NCBI GenBank assembly: GCA_963793335.1
Contig: CAWBZS010000009.1
Span: 1 to 64,000, forward strand
From: Sva-07 sp963793335
Lineage (GTDB): Bacteria; Actinomycetota; Acidimicrobiia; Acidimicrobiales; Ilumatobacteraceae
Length of the DNA stretch: 64,000 nt
Direction: 5' to 3'
The notes beneath the pieces are model-generated. The model was not told the origin of the DNA, searched no databases, and was given only the letters and a program-made list of their open reading frames with translations. Shown here piece after piece: positions 7,371-16,345 of this stretch (position 1 is the first letter of the stretch; each line of letters opens with the position of its first letter). Position numbers and translations under genes: made by a program.

Positions 7371-10080
7371 CGCGCACCACCGCCCCCGATGGCCGCCGGC
7401 TGCTGCGCCACTCGGACAGCCAAACGAGCGCCGCGACCCCCACGACTCCGGCGAGCGCCCCGGACACCAGCGGCGTCCAGTCGACGACGACCTCCACCTC
7501 GGGGGGGCGATCCGGTGCCGGATCGAATCGCGGCGCCAGCGCCCGCACGACGAGCGGTGCGGCGATCAGCCCTGCGCCGACGGACACGACGAGCACGGCC
7601 CCCAACTCGAGCGCAGACACCAGCGCAGCACGAGCCGTCGACAACCCCATCGATCGGACGATCACGCCGGTCAGTGCGCTACTGCGTCGGCGGGCCGCGA
7701 GAAACAAGCCCATGGCGACAAGCGCAGCAGCGCCCGCAGCGACCCCGATCACACCGAGAAAGCCAAGCGCGGAACGGGTCGCAACGATCGACGGGCTCTG
7801 CCGCAGTTCCACCTCGGAGACGACGTCGCGAACGCGCACGCCCGCGCGCTCCAACGATGCCGTCAGCTCCTCAGCCGTCGCCTGCGACACGGCGATCCTG
7901 CGGAACCGCTCGAGCGGTGAACGAGCCTCCTCGTCACCGAGCGACACATGGGCGTCGATGGCATCAGCCGACGCGAGGACGCTGATGTTGCGATTTCCCG
8001 CCGCCGGAAAGCCGCGTACCGTCGCGACCACGCGGTACGGGTACGTCCGCCCCAGTCCGAAGCCGCCTGATTCGGGGACCGCCTCACCCTCGATTGCGAT
8101 CACCGGAATCGACTGATCGGAGGGTCCGGCGAGCAACTCGAGCGCATCGTCGACATCGATGCCGAACTCGTCCGACCAGGTCACGGCATCGGCATAGCTC
8201 GATGGATCGATCGCAATGATGCGTGCGGCAACATTCCCCGGCGTCAGCCGAGTGTCGGACTCCCGGATCAGCGTTGTCGAACCTGGCGCCCGAAACCCGG
8301 GCGGGAGCGGATCGAGGAGGACCGCTGACGACACTCCGCCGACGCTGGTGGCGAGCTTCACATCCACCGTGCGGTCCAAGGTGGAGATGATCGCCAATGC
8401 GAAGACGATCAACCCGATGCCGAGTCCGAGCGACCCGGCGACCAGTCGGACGGCGAGCGACCCCGACCCCAGCCGTCGTGAGGCCAAGAAGACCTCGACC
8501 GGCAGCCGATCGAAACCACGCGCCCCGATTCGCACGAGCCAGGCAAGACCGGCGACGAGCACCAGAACGACCGAGGCGATCACCAGCACCGGAAGCGCGA
8601 CAACGACCAGGTCGAGCGATGTGTCACCAGCTGCGGTCGTGCGCCGAACCTGCGCCCACGAAATCGCCGTGGCCACGACGAGCACCGCCAGCAGAACGCG
8701 TCCAACGGCGCCGACGGTCTCGCGACTCAGCGATGTCAGCGTGCGCGCCCCCAATACGCCGGCGGTCACCGATGCCACCAACAGCGATCCCAGCGCGGTG
8801 ACTCCGATTGCAGTCCACGGCAGGACGGAAGCGTCAGCACCCGTCGCCGGCCCGAGCCACCAGGGTCCGAGCACCGCCATCGCTGCCCCGATCCCGGCAC
8901 CGACGACCATCGGGAGCGCCAGTTGCGCAGCGACGCGGGCAGTCATCGCGAGCCAGCGCTCCCCCTCGCTGGCCAGCAGACGGAACTCCGAACGTCGCCG
9001 CTCGACAAAGAAGGCACCCACTCCGAACACCGCTGCCAACCCGACGGCCAGGCCCAGCGCCCGCGACGATGCGAGCGGTGCCTCGAGCCGTCTGGCCGCA
9101 GATTCGACACCCGCCGTCGTCTCGAAGAGGTCGGTCGCCAGCACCGCTCGGCGTTGCTCGCCGGTTGCCACCCCCGCCAGTGCCTCGGCCAGTGGTCCAG
9201 GAGTGACGAGCGCACGTTCCAGCTCGCGCAGTTCTGCGCTGAGGCCGATCAATTCGCCGAATGTCGTCGGGGTCGAGATGAGCGGCGCCCTCCAGCGCAG
9301 GACGCCCGACAGATCGCTCTCGAGCAGGGTCCGCTCCTCGGTGAGGATCAGTTCGGCATTCGGCTGGTTGAACGCAGCAACGTACAGCGGCAGCAGTTCG
9401 GGTGGGACCGACGACCAGTAGTCGCCGACGACGGCGTCCGGGTCGACCGACCAGAGTGGCTCGTAGAGCCCCACCACTCGGAACCCGGCGTCACCGCTCG
9501 TTCCATCGCTGAGGTCGTCCCAGGCCGCATCGTCGATGGTTCCCGCGTCGAAGACGACGACATCGCCCAACTCGGCTCCGAGACGGTCGGCAAACCACGT
9601 GCTGATCCAGACTCCGTCCGACGTGTCGTCGAGTTGCGCGCGAATCTCTGCTGCCTCGATCGCTCCCTGCTGGCTGAAGAGCCGTGCGACCGGTCCGGTT
9701 CGGTCGAGCGGCGGCGGCCCGACCGAGATCGCCCCAGTGAAGGTGTGTGCGCTGCGAGTGACCGAGCCAACGTCGGAAATCTTGCCGAGCGCATCGGTGA
9801 CCGCAGCGTCAGCGGCCGCTGCGGTACTCGACGAGAACTCGGCCTCGATCGCGATGTCGACGCCGTTTCGGCTGAGCGACACGTCGGCGACCGATCGGCG
9901 TGTCAGGTCGTCGGCACTCGCAGTGCGCCACACGTCGACCGAACCGACCAGGAACACCGGAGCGGCAAAGGCGAGGACCAGCGCGGCAGCGAGCGACCAC
10001 CCCGACCACGCAACAGCAAGCCATCGGAGCGCGGCACGGCGTTGCAGGCCACGAAGACGCATGACCCCATCGGCCCCCAC
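7360..10080 (-). CDS. Large FtsX-type ABC transporter permease
   Basis: The roughly 906-residue membrane protein starts with one hydrophobic segment near residues 20-45, followed by a long extracytoplasmic domain. It then has clusters of transmembrane helices typical of two FtsX/MacB permease modules: one around 400-620 (including VLLAVLVVATAISWA and VLVIASVVLVLVAGLAWLV) and one at the C-terminus (GVIGVAAGAAALVAMGLFLA, LVSGALAGVVGVAALVWL). One chain therefore supplies both permease halves. I start it at the GTG at 10080 because a TACGGT hexamer (10093-10088) lies seven bases upstream; an ATG six codons later (10062) is an alternative. It is first in an operon with two ATPases. Substrate unknown. 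Confidence 0.85.
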   Translation of the reverse strand: MGADGVMRLRGLQRRAALRWLAVAWSGWSLAAALVLAFAAPVFLVGSVDVWRTASADDLTRRSVADVSLSRNGVDIAIEAEFSSSTAAAADAAVTDALGKISDVGSVTRSAHTFTGAISVGPPPLDRTGPVARLFSQQGAIEAAEIRAQLDDTSDGVWISTWFADRLGAELGDVVVFDAGTIDDAAWDDLSDGTSGDAGFRVVGLYEPLWSVDPDAVVGDYWSSVPPELLPLYVAAFNQPNAELILTEERTLLESDLSGVLRWRAPLISTPTTFGELIGLSAELRELERALVTPGPLAEALAGVATGEQRRAVLATDLFETTAGVESAARRLEAPLASSRALGLAVGLAAVFGVGAFFVERRRSEFRLLASEGERWLAMTARVAAQLALPMVVGAGIGAAMAVLGPWWLGPATGADASVLPWTAIGVTALGSLLVASVTAGVLGARTLTSLSRETVGAVGRVLLAVLVVATAISWAQVRRTTAAGDTSLDLVVVALPVLVIASVVLVLVAGLAWLVRIGARGFDRLPVEVFLASRRLGSGSLAVRLVAGSLGLGIGLIVFALAIISTLDRTVDVKLATSVGGVSSAVLLDPLPPGFRAPGSTTLIRESDTRLTPGNVAARIIAIDPSSYADAVTWSDEFGIDVDDALELLAGPSDQSIPVIAIEGEAVPESGGFGLGRTYPYRVVATVRGFPAAGNRNISVLASADAIDAHVSLGDEEARSPLERFRRIAVSQATAEELTASLERAGVRVRDVVSEVELRQSPSIVATRSALGFLGVIGVAAGAAALVAMGLFLAARRRSSALTGVIVRSMGLSTARAALVSALELGAVLVVSVGAGLIAAPLVVRALAPRFDPAPDRPPEVEVVVDWTPLVSGALAGVVGVAALVWLSEWRSSRRPSGAVVRDGG

Positions 10081-10099
10081 CTCCGGCACCGTACTGTGG

Positions 10100-10870
10100 T
10101 CAGCGCCGTCCGTTGCGGTGATCGAGCAAGTCGTCCAGCAGCTGCTGGTTCGTCGCAGCAATCGGGGTACGCCGTGCGGCGTGGTCGACCACAACCAGAT
10201 CCCGCCCGAGCGCGTCGACCACCACTCCCCCGGCCTCCCGCACCACGAGCATCGCGCCGAGGTAGTCCCAGACACCGTGTGCGTCCGGGCTCATGTCGAC
10301 GAACCCGTCGAACGAGCCGCCGGCGACCGCACAGATGTCGAGCGCTGATGCCCCCATCGCACGGAACTGGCGCCAGCCATAGTGATGATCGGCCAGCCCA
10401 CTGATCGCCACGATGGCGTCATCGAGCGACACCGCCGACCCGATCCGAATCGACTCGCCGTTGCACCTCGCACCACCCCCCGCAGTGGCCGTGTAGCGAT
10501 CGCCAGTCGCCAGGTTGGTGACCATCGCCGCGACGGCGGCCCCGTCGACCACCAGGCACAACGACGTGGCGCACCACGGCAACCCGAGACTGGCGTTGGT
10601 GGAACCGTCGAGCGGATCGACCACGACCACGCCGTCGGCGGATGGTCCGGTGGGCGGGTGCTGCAGGCCACTCTCCTCCGACAGCACCGAATACCCGTCG
10701 GCCAGCAACGGGGCGACGCACACGTCGTCAACGTCGAGATCGACGAGATACTGGCCGGGTCGGACGCCAGACTCACCCCACTCGGTCGTCGAGCCCACAA
10801 TGCGCGTCGTCGCGTCGCAAATCGAGGCGAACCGATCGAGCACCGAGCTGAATGGTTTGGCGGAGGGCAT
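10100..10870 (-). CDS. Inositol monophosphatase family phosphatase
   Basis: This 256-residue protein carries the three metal-site motifs of the inositol monophosphatase/FBPase superfamily: LSEESG, VVDPLDGSTN and VWDYLGAMLVVREAGG. Such enzymes dephosphorylate myo-inositol phosphate, histidinol phosphate or PAP using Mg ions. The variant aspartate-rich motif DGSTN and the lack of pathway neighbours leave the substrate open. The ATG at 10870 is supported by a TACCGT hexamer (10884-10879) eight bases upstream, which overlaps the -10 box of the divergent gene. The promoter of the following permease lies inside or just before its 3' end. Confidence 0.85.
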   Translation of the reverse strand: MPSAKPFSSVLDRFASICDATTRIVGSTTEWGESGVRPGQYLVDLDVDDVCVAPLLADGYSVLSEESGLQHPPTGPSADGVVVVDPLDGSTNASLGLPWCATSLCLVVDGAAVAAMVTNLATGDRYTATAGGGARCNGESIRIGSAVSLDDAIVAISGLADHHYGWRQFRAMGASALDICAVAGGSFDGFVDMSPDAHGVWDYLGAMLVVREAGGVVVDALGRDLVVVDHAARRTPIAATNQQLLDDLLDHRNGRR

Positions 10871-10878
10871 CACCAGGG

Positions 10879-10888
10879 ACGGTAGTGT
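10879..10888. promoter_or_regulatory. Overlapping divergent -10 boxes
   Basis: On the minus strand TACCGT (10884-10879) precedes the phosphatase ATG by eight bases. On the plus strand TAGTGT (10883-10888) precedes the ATG at 10898 by nine bases. The two hexamers share the central TA, so the 27-base gap between the genes is a back-to-back leaderless promoter pair and both genes are probably regulated together or compete for polymerase. Confidence 0.6.
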
Positions 10889-10897
10889 CCGATCTGC

Positions 10898-11467
10898 ATG
10901 GCAGTGATCGACGTAGCAGGGTTTGTCGCCGATGTGAAGAGTCAGGCGATCGACCACGGGTTCCACGTCCACGACGAACGGCACTTCGTCGAGACCTATT
11001 CGTTGCGGCAGCTCTGGGAGGTCGACCTCCACCCAGAGGAAGCCTGCGCCGGACCGATCGACCTCCATCTGTCGCTCGATGTCGACCCGCGGGCGATGCT
11101 CGGATTCGAAGACGAGGTGATGAAGCTCGACGAGATCGACGACCCCCCACCGACCGGGTTCACGTTCCCGCTGCTGTTCACTTGGACCCTGCCACCCCTG
11201 CCCGATCCACCCGATCTGCTCGTGTTGGCCACCGACCTGGCAGGCATCGGCGGGATCGACCTCCCGGTGGAGGTGTCGGCCATCGATTCGTTCCCGAGCG
11301 TCACCGATGCGCCGGAACGAAGCCTGTCGATCGTGGCCAAGATGACCGTCGATCTCGCCGACGTCTACATGAACGTCGACGAGGCGATCGAAGCAGCGCT
11401 GCACCGCTGCAAACATGTCAGTCTGTACCTGCTCGAGGGCGCGCCGACGTGGCTCGACGAGTTCTGA
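10898..11467 (+). CDS. Conserved hypothetical protein, acidic
   Basis: I do not recognise this 189-residue protein. It is acidic, has no signal peptide or membrane segment, and contains a proline-rich centre (DDPPPTGFTFPLLFTW, then LPPLPDPPDLLVLATDL). A regular C-terminal half contains VEVSAIDSFPSVTDAPERSL and CKHVSLYLLEG. It may be an uncharacterised soluble protein restricted to Acidimicrobiia. A TAGTGT -10 box nine bases before the ATG supports the start. The next small acidic gene follows after 43 bases and may share its transcript. Confidence 0.75.
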   Translation: MAVIDVAGFVADVKSQAIDHGFHVHDERHFVETYSLRQLWEVDLHPEEACAGPIDLHLSLDVDPRAMLGFEDEVMKLDEIDDPPPTGFTFPLLFTWTLPPLPDPPDLLVLATDLAGIGGIDLPVEVSAIDSFPSVTDAPERSLSIVAKMTVDLADVYMNVDEAIEAALHRCKHVSLYLLEGAPTWLDEF

Positions 11468-11510
11468 CCACCACCTCATCAACCGTCCCACCACCGTCAC
11501 CTGGAGAGTC

Positions 11511-11765
11511 ATGCGAGTTCATGAACTGATCGACATTCTCAGCGACCAACCCGCCGACGCAGAGGTGGAGCTGGCCGTGATCGCCCCCGTCGAGGAGGGC
11601 TCCGACGACATCACCGTCGACCGGTACTTCGTTGATGGCGTGCTGCCGTGGGAAGACGACGAGGACGACGACGACAGCGACGGCGACGTCACGATCTGGT
11701 TGGTCGGCGGCGAAGAACCCGACGTCAACGCCTTCCTCGACGCGATCGAACAACCAGACGCCTGA
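11511..11765 (+). CDS. Small very acidic hypothetical protein
   Basis: The 84-residue product begins MRVHELIDILSDQPADAEVE, resembling short proteins that pair a helix with two strands. It contains a run of acidic residues around 48-58 (WEDDEDDDDSDGD) followed by VTIWLVGGEEPDVNAF. GGAGAG lies shortly before the ATG at 11511. It follows the upstream hypothetical gene closely and is probably co-transcribed. I do not know its function; the acidic patch suggests binding of a basic partner or metal. Confidence 0.65.
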   Translation: MRVHELIDILSDQPADAEVELAVIAPVEEGSDDITVDRYFVDGVLPWEDDEDDDDSDGDVTIWLVGGEEPDVNAFLDAIEQPDA

Positions 11766-11820
11766 CCCGTACACCGCGCACCGTTCGGCGAACGGTTCGA
11801 CCTCGCCGCCGAGTGTGCGT

Positions 11821-12393
11821 TCAGTCCCAGTCGACCAGGTTGAGGTTGGCGATCCACGCGTCGCGAACGTCGAGCACGTCGGGCGCTGAGGTGCCGTCGA
11901 CGGCTGCGACCGCCAAGCTCACCGTCGAACCGCCCGCGTCGGGCACCACGTCGAGCCCACACCAGCAGTCGAAGGGCTCGTGGAGGTACGTGTCGAGCCG
12001 GTACGGAGGCTCGTCGTCGAGCACTTCGCCGAGCCAGGACGCGACCACCAGCAGCGCTTCGAACGTCTCCACCGGGAGCGCCTCCACCGTGAACGATGGT
12101 GTGTCGCGTACGACGCGTCCGCGGGCGTCAGCTGCGAGGTCGCTCGGCCGAGGAGATTCCTGCTCGGCCGCACCCGCTGGTTCGGCGTGGATCGTGGGCT
12201 CGTCCAGCCCCCGGCTCCGCTGCTCGATGGCGCGCAGTGCTGTGGCAGCGGCCTCGTTGACGACACGCATCGCATGCTCGTCGCCACCGTGATCCGGGTG
12301 ATGATCCTTGGCGAGCAACCGGCGAGCGGCGCGGACCTGATCCGCTGTGGCGTCGCGACCGACACCGAGCAGTTCGAACGGGTCCGCGGTCAT
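11821..12393 (-). CDS. J-domain (DnaJ-like) protein
   Basis: The 190-residue protein begins with a J domain: DPFELLGVGRDATADQVRAA followed by the HPD triad at residues 32-34 (DHHPDHGG) that stimulates DnaK ATPase. The remaining 110 residues do not resemble the Gly/Phe or zinc-finger parts of DnaJ. They form an acidic globular region (WLGEVLDDEPPYRLDTYLHE, CWCGLDVVPDAGGSTVSLAV) and look like a specialised client-binding or enzymatic domain of unknown role. It lies six bases after the nitroreductase stop and probably belongs to the same operon. Confidence 0.8.
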   Translation of the reverse strand: MTADPFELLGVGRDATADQVRAARRLLAKDHHPDHGGDEHAMRVVNEAAATALRAIEQRSRGLDEPTIHAEPAGAAEQESPRPSDLAADARGRVVRDTPSFTVEALPVETFEALLVVASWLGEVLDDEPPYRLDTYLHEPFDCWCGLDVVPDAGGSTVSLAVAAVDGTSAPDVLDVRDAWIANLNLVDWD

Positions 12394-12398
12394 CGGCG

Positions 12399-13046
12399 TC
12401 AGGTCTCGTCGTCGTCGGTGATCCAGTCGGCGCCAGCGCCCCAGCTGTCGTCGAAGACGACATCGCTGAGCGGCTTCCGCTTCAGCGCACCATGACGCCC
12501 CTCGGGCACCCCGATCGTGATGCACGCCGACAGCGCCACGTGGTCGGGAACCTCGAGCAACGCTCGAAGCTCGGTCTCCACCCCCAGGTGCCACATCGTG
12601 AGTGCGCCGCCATAGCCCAGCGCCCGAGCCGCCAGCAGCAGGTTCTGGCACGCGGGATACACCGACGCTCCCTCGTACGGCGAGGGATCCCGGTAGCGCT
12701 CGAGGCACACCAGGACCACCACCGGCGTGTCCTCGAACCGGTCGACATAGCGCTGCATCGAGTCGGCGAACCGCGACGGTCGGTAGCCGTCGCCTGTTCG
12801 TTTGGCGTTCCAGCCGGCCCGGAACGCCTCGCCGAGCAGCGCCTTGGCCTCGACGGCACGTGGGCCGTCGGTGAGCGTGAGGAACCGGAACGGCTGTCGG
12901 TTCGAGCCGGACGGCGCTCGTCCTGCGTGCCAGAGGATCGATGCGAGGTCGTCCTTCGCGACCGGCTCGTCGGTGTAGCGGCGGATCGCCCGCGTGGTGG
13001 CGAGCGCCTCCAGCAGCCCGATCGGCGGATCGCCCGCAGCGGTCAC
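12399..13046 (-). CDS. Nitroreductase family flavoprotein
   Basis: This 215-residue protein shows the FMN-dependent nitroreductase pattern: TTRAIRRYTDEPV (17-29) for FMN phosphate binding, RAPSGSNRQPFRF (43-55), EGASVYPACQNLLLAARALG, and a C-terminal IGVPEGRHG. Members reduce nitro compounds, quinones or other electron acceptors with NAD(P)H. The GTG start at 13046 overlaps the stop of the upstream crotonase by four bases, so the two are translationally coupled and may act in one catabolic route. The substrate cannot be told from sequence. Confidence 0.85.
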   Translation of the reverse strand: MTAAGDPPIGLLEALATTRAIRRYTDEPVAKDDLASILWHAGRAPSGSNRQPFRFLTLTDGPRAVEAKALLGEAFRAGWNAKRTGDGYRPSRFADSMQRYVDRFEDTPVVVLVCLERYRDPSPYEGASVYPACQNLLLAARALGYGGALTMWHLGVETELRALLEVPDHVALSACITIGVPEGRHGALKRKPLSDVVFDDSWGAGADWITDDDET

Positions 13047-13879
13047 CTGCCGTGGAACTCGGGCTCGCGCTTCTCCATGAAGGCGGCAACGCCCTCGGAG
13101 AAGTCGGCGGTACGCAGCAGCGGGAGCAACTGCAGGTAGACATGGTGCACGTTCTGCTCGAACGTTTCGGTCTCGGCGGCTCGCATCATGCGCTTGATGG
13201 CTCGCACGGCGAGTGGGGCGTTCGATGCGACCTCAGCAGCCATCGACGCCACCCGGTCGGCGAAGTCGTCCGTGCTTGCCACGTGATTGACGAGACCCAA
13301 CTCCAGCGCCTCATGAGCGGTGAGGGTTCGCCCCGTGAAAGCAATTTCTGCCGCTTTGGCGTAGCCGACCATTCGAGGCAGCAGCCAGGTGCCGCCGCTC
13401 TCGGGCACGATGCCGCGCTTGGCGAATCCGGGATTGAGTTTGGCCTTTTCGGACGCGATGCGAATGTCACAGCCGAGCGCGAGGTCGAATCCGTAGCCGG
13501 CCGACCCACCGTTGAGCGCACAGATCGTGGGGGTGTCGATGTTGTGCAGCACGACAGGCGGCGCCGAGCGCAGGTCGAATTCGGTGCTCACACTGCCGTC
13601 GCCGCCACCGAGGTTTCCAAGACCGCCCTTGGGGCCGGCCATCTGCGCATTGAGGTCGAGGCCGGCACAGAACGCTCGGCCCGATCCGGTGAGCACGATG
13701 CAACGCACATCGGGGTCGTGGTCGGCGCGCAACAACGCCTCGCTGATCTGCGTCAGCATGGGTCCCGAGATGGTGTTCATCCGCTCGGGAGCGTTCAGGG
13801 TGAGGGTTGCGACATGGTCGGCGACCTCGTACAGCACCTCCGAGTCGCCAGCTGGGCGCTCGTTTTCGTCGGTGCTCAT
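13043..13879 (-). CDS. Crotonase-family enoyl-CoA hydratase/isomerase
   Basis: The 278-residue protein has the crotonase oxyanion-hole segments GSGRAFCAGLDLN and ALNGGSAGYGFDLALGCDIRIAS. The first catalytic Glu of true hydratases is replaced by Asp in GYGFDLAL. The second catalytic Glu position (the one in FGQPE of rat hydratase) is Phe in LNPGFAKRG, but a Glu follows in IVPESGGTWLLPRMVG, a pattern more like enoyl-CoA isomerases. The exact reaction on acyl-CoA is therefore uncertain. It heads a unit with the nitroreductase (4-base overlap) and J-domain gene. Confidence 0.85.
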   Translation of the reverse strand: MSTDENERPAGDSEVLYEVADHVATLTLNAPERMNTISGPMLTQISEALLRADHDPDVRCIVLTGSGRAFCAGLDLNAQMAGPKGGLGNLGGGDGSVSTEFDLRSAPPVVLHNIDTPTICALNGGSAGYGFDLALGCDIRIASEKAKLNPGFAKRGIVPESGGTWLLPRMVGYAKAAEIAFTGRTLTAHEALELGLVNHVASTDDFADRVASMAAEVASNAPLAVRAIKRMMRAAETETFEQNVHHVYLQLLPLLRTADFSEGVAAFMEKREPEFHGR

Positions 13880-13948
13880 GCCGGCAGATCCCGTGGTTCG
13901 TTCACAGTCCCGTCACGGTAGTTGCTTCCATTCGTGACCGACGACACG

Positions 13949-14016
13949 TACAATGCGACTTCCTTATGTATGTGGGCATCCCGCCCACATCCTGACAAGG
14001 GGGAGAAACCCACAAC
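13949..14016 (+). promoter_or_regulatory. Promoter and hairpin leader of the Liv-type binding protein
   Basis: TACAAT at 13949-13954 is a good -10 hexamer. Unlike most genes here it lies 62 bases from the ATG, leaving a true 5' leader. The leader contains an eight-base-pair hairpin, ATGTGGGC (13970-13977) with GCCCACAT (13983-13990), and then an AAGGGGGAGA ribosome-binding stretch. A second CCCACA just before the ATG could compete for the left arm. The leader may support high expression or regulation; this is inferred from the sequence only. Confidence 0.5.
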
Positions 14017-15420
14017 ATGCGAACATCACGCACAAAGCGCGTCGGTGCGCTGTTGGTCGGCCTGACCCTCGTTGCAGCCGCCTGCGGCAGCGACGACGAC
14101 AGCAGCAGCGACGACGGCGCAGCGACCACCGAAGCCAGCGAATCCACCGAGGCTCCCGAGTCCACCGAAGCTCCCGAGTCCACCGAAGCTCCCGAGAGCA
14201 CCGAAGCAGGCGACGACATGGAGGAGGGCGCAGGCGAAACCGTCGAGGCCGCCCCGACGTGCGAGGGCGAAGGCGATGGCGTTCTGAACATCGCCACCGT
14301 CCTGCCCGAGACCGGCAACCTGGCCTTCCTCGGCCCGCCCGAATTCGCCGGCGCCGAACTCGCCATCCAGGAGATCAACGAAGCCGGCGGTGTCCTCGAT
14401 GCCGACGTCACCCTCGACCAGGGCGACTCCGGCGACACCACCACCGACATCGCCAACCAGACCGTCGACCGTCAGCTCGCTGCCGGCGCCGACGCGTTCA
14501 TCGGCGCCGCATCGTCGGGCGTGTCGTTCACGTTCATCGACAAGCTCGTCGAGAACTGCAAGATCCACTTCAGCCCGGCCAACACGTCGCCGGACTTCAC
14601 CACGTACGCCGACGACGACCTGTACTTCCGTACCGCTCCGTCCGACGTGCTCCAGGGCCGCGTCCTTGCCGACCTGATGGTCGAAGAGGGCGTCACCACC
14701 GCCTCGTTCATGGCGCTGCAGGACCCGTACGGTGAAGGACTGCTGCAGTACTCCACCGAGCCGTTCGCGGATGCCGGTGGCGAAATCGTCGAGCAGTTCA
14801 CCTACGACCCGCAGGCCGCTGAGTTCTCGGCCGAAGTCGACCTCGTCGTGTCGGGTGACCCCGAAGCGCTCGTGATCATCGGCTTCGAGGAGACCTCGAG
14901 GATTCTGACGTCGCTGTTCGAAGCCGGCTTCACACCCGAAGCAGGCAAGCAGATCTTCCTCGTCGACGGCAACGTCGGCAACGCACTCGGCGAGCAGCTG
15001 CCCGCCGGGTCGATGGAGGGCATCCGGGGCACGCTCCCGGCCGCCGAGATCACCGGTGACTTCCAGGATCGCCTCCTGGCCGTCGACGGCGACCTGATCG
15101 ACTTCAGCTACGGTCCCGAGACCTACGACGCCATCATCATCACGGCACTCGCCGCCCAGATCGCCGGGAGCGACAACCCGGCGGCGATCGCCGCAGCGAT
15201 CAACGGCGTGACCCGCGACGGTGAGGCGTGCGAAGACTTCGCATCGTGCAAGGAGCTGATCGACGCTGGGACCGACATCGACTACAACGGACCTTCGGGC
15301 CCGCAGGAGTTCGGCCCCGAAGGTGAGCCGACCGAGGCCAGCTTCAAGATCCTGACGTACGACTCGGACAACATGGTCGAGGCTGGTGTCCCGACCGAGT
15401 TCCGCTTCGCACAGATCTGA
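14017..15420 (+). CDS. Branched-chain amino acid ABC transporter substrate-binding lipoprotein
   Basis: This 467-residue lipoprotein has a signal peptide with lipobox LVAAACG (lipidated Cys23). A low-complexity acidic linker follows with four tandem STEAPE/STEA units (about 41-63) that tethers the receptor to the membrane. The receptor domain from about residue 90 has the periplasmic-binding type I pattern: VLPETGNLAFLGPPEFAGAE, NEAGGVLDADVTL and FIGAASSGVSF. It is expected to bind branched-chain amino acids or a related ligand and deliver it to the LivHMGF complex encoded convergently just downstream. A strong hairpin pair follows the stop. Confidence 0.9.
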   Translation: MRTSRTKRVGALLVGLTLVAAACGSDDDSSSDDGAATTEASESTEAPESTEAPESTEAPESTEAGDDMEEGAGETVEAAPTCEGEGDGVLNIATVLPETGNLAFLGPPEFAGAELAIQEINEAGGVLDADVTLDQGDSGDTTTDIANQTVDRQLAAGADAFIGAASSGVSFTFIDKLVENCKIHFSPANTSPDFTTYADDDLYFRTAPSDVLQGRVLADLMVEEGVTTASFMALQDPYGEGLLQYSTEPFADAGGEIVEQFTYDPQAAEFSAEVDLVVSGDPEALVIIGFEETSRILTSLFEAGFTPEAGKQIFLVDGNVGNALGEQLPAGSMEGIRGTLPAAEITGDFQDRLLAVDGDLIDFSYGPETYDAIIITALAAQIAGSDNPAAIAAAINGVTRDGEACEDFASCKELIDAGTDIDYNGPSGPQEFGPEGEPTEASFKILTYDSDNMVEAGVPTEFRFAQI

Positions 15421-15439
15421 TCTGACGACGCCTGAACAT

Positions 15440-15506
15440 CAGGCTCGATTCGTGCGAGCCTGAATGAAGAGAACCTTGGAGCGGGGCCACCTTCGGGTGG
15501 TCCCGC
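15440..15506 (+). terminator. Tandem hairpin terminators after the binding-protein gene
   Basis: Two stems follow the stop. The first is CAGGCTCG (15440-15447) with CGAGCCTG (15455-15462), extended by one T-A pair. The second is GCGGGGCCACC (15481-15491) with GGTGGTCCCGC (15496-15506) around a stable TTCG tetraloop and one G-T pair. The second has the classic compact GC-rich form of an intrinsic terminator, though no long T tract follows. The remainder up to livF (15507-15616) shows nothing recognisable. Confidence 0.7.
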
Positions 15507-15616
15507 TTCGCGTCCCGGTTGCCTTCGACAGGCGCGGCAACGACGCAAGTGCCTCCCGTGGGTGGGTAGGCGCGTGCTCGGGTCGCTCCGTGGCGCGATG
15601 GGGCTGGCGGGTGTGC

Positions 15617-16345
15617 TCAGCGAGCCTTGGCGAGGGTGCCGAGGTACAACTCGATCACCTTCGGGTCCTTCAGCAGGTCGGCGCCGCTGCCGGTGTACGC
15701 ATTGCGACCCTGGTCGAGCACGTACCCGCGGTCGCAGATCGACAGGCAGCGAGCAGCGTTCTGCTCGACCATGATGATCGACACGCCAGTGGAGTTGACC
15801 TGCTTGACACGGTCGAAGACCTGATCCTGGAGCACCGGCGACAATCCTGCGCTCGGTTCGTCGAGGAGCAGCACCGAGGGCTCCATCATCAACGCCCGAC
15901 CCATGGCGAGCATCTGACGCTCACCGCCGGACAGTGATCCGGCACGCTGGTCGATGCGCTCGCCGAGGCGAGGAAAGATGTCGACCACGGTGTCGATCAT
16001 GGCGTCGACCCCGGACTTGCGGAGATAGCCGCCCATCTCGAGGTTCTCGCGAATGGTCAGCGAAGGAAACACGTTGTTGTTCTGCGGCACGTATCCGATG
16101 CCTCGGGCGACGAGGAAGTTCGCCTTCTTGCCCGTGACGTCCTCGCCCCGGTACCAGACCTTGCCCTCGGTGACCTTGATCAGTCCGAACAACGCCTTCA
16201 ACATCGTGGACTTGCCGGCGCCGTTGGGACCGATGATGCCGATCAGTTCGCCGTCGGCGAGTTCGAGATTGGCGCCGTTCAGGATGTTCACGCCGGGCAC
16301 GTAGCCGGCGATCACCTCGTCGACGTGGATCAGCGGCTCAGCCAT
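15617..16345 (-). CDS. livF: Branched-chain amino acid ABC transporter ATPase LivF
   Basis: The 242-residue ATPase has Walker A GPNGAGKS (39-46), signature LSGGERQML, Walker B LLLDEPSAGLSP and the short LivF architecture, including GYVPQNNNVFPSLTIRENLE. It pairs with LivG to power the LivHM channel. The ATG at 16345 overlaps the end of livG by eight bases, so translation is coupled. It is the last gene of the livHMGF operon, which is convergent with the binding-protein gene across a 196-base gap that holds the hairpins. Confidence 0.93.
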   Translation of the reverse strand: MAEPLIHVDEVIAGYVPGVNILNGANLELADGELIGIIGPNGAGKSTMLKALFGLIKVTEGKVWYRGEDVTGKKANFLVARGIGYVPQNNNVFPSLTIRENLEMGGYLRKSGVDAMIDTVVDIFPRLGERIDQRAGSLSGGERQMLAMGRALMMEPSVLLLDEPSAGLSPVLQDQVFDRVKQVNSTGVSIIMVEQNAARCLSICDRGYVLDQGRNAYTGSGADLLKDPKVIELYLGTLAKAR

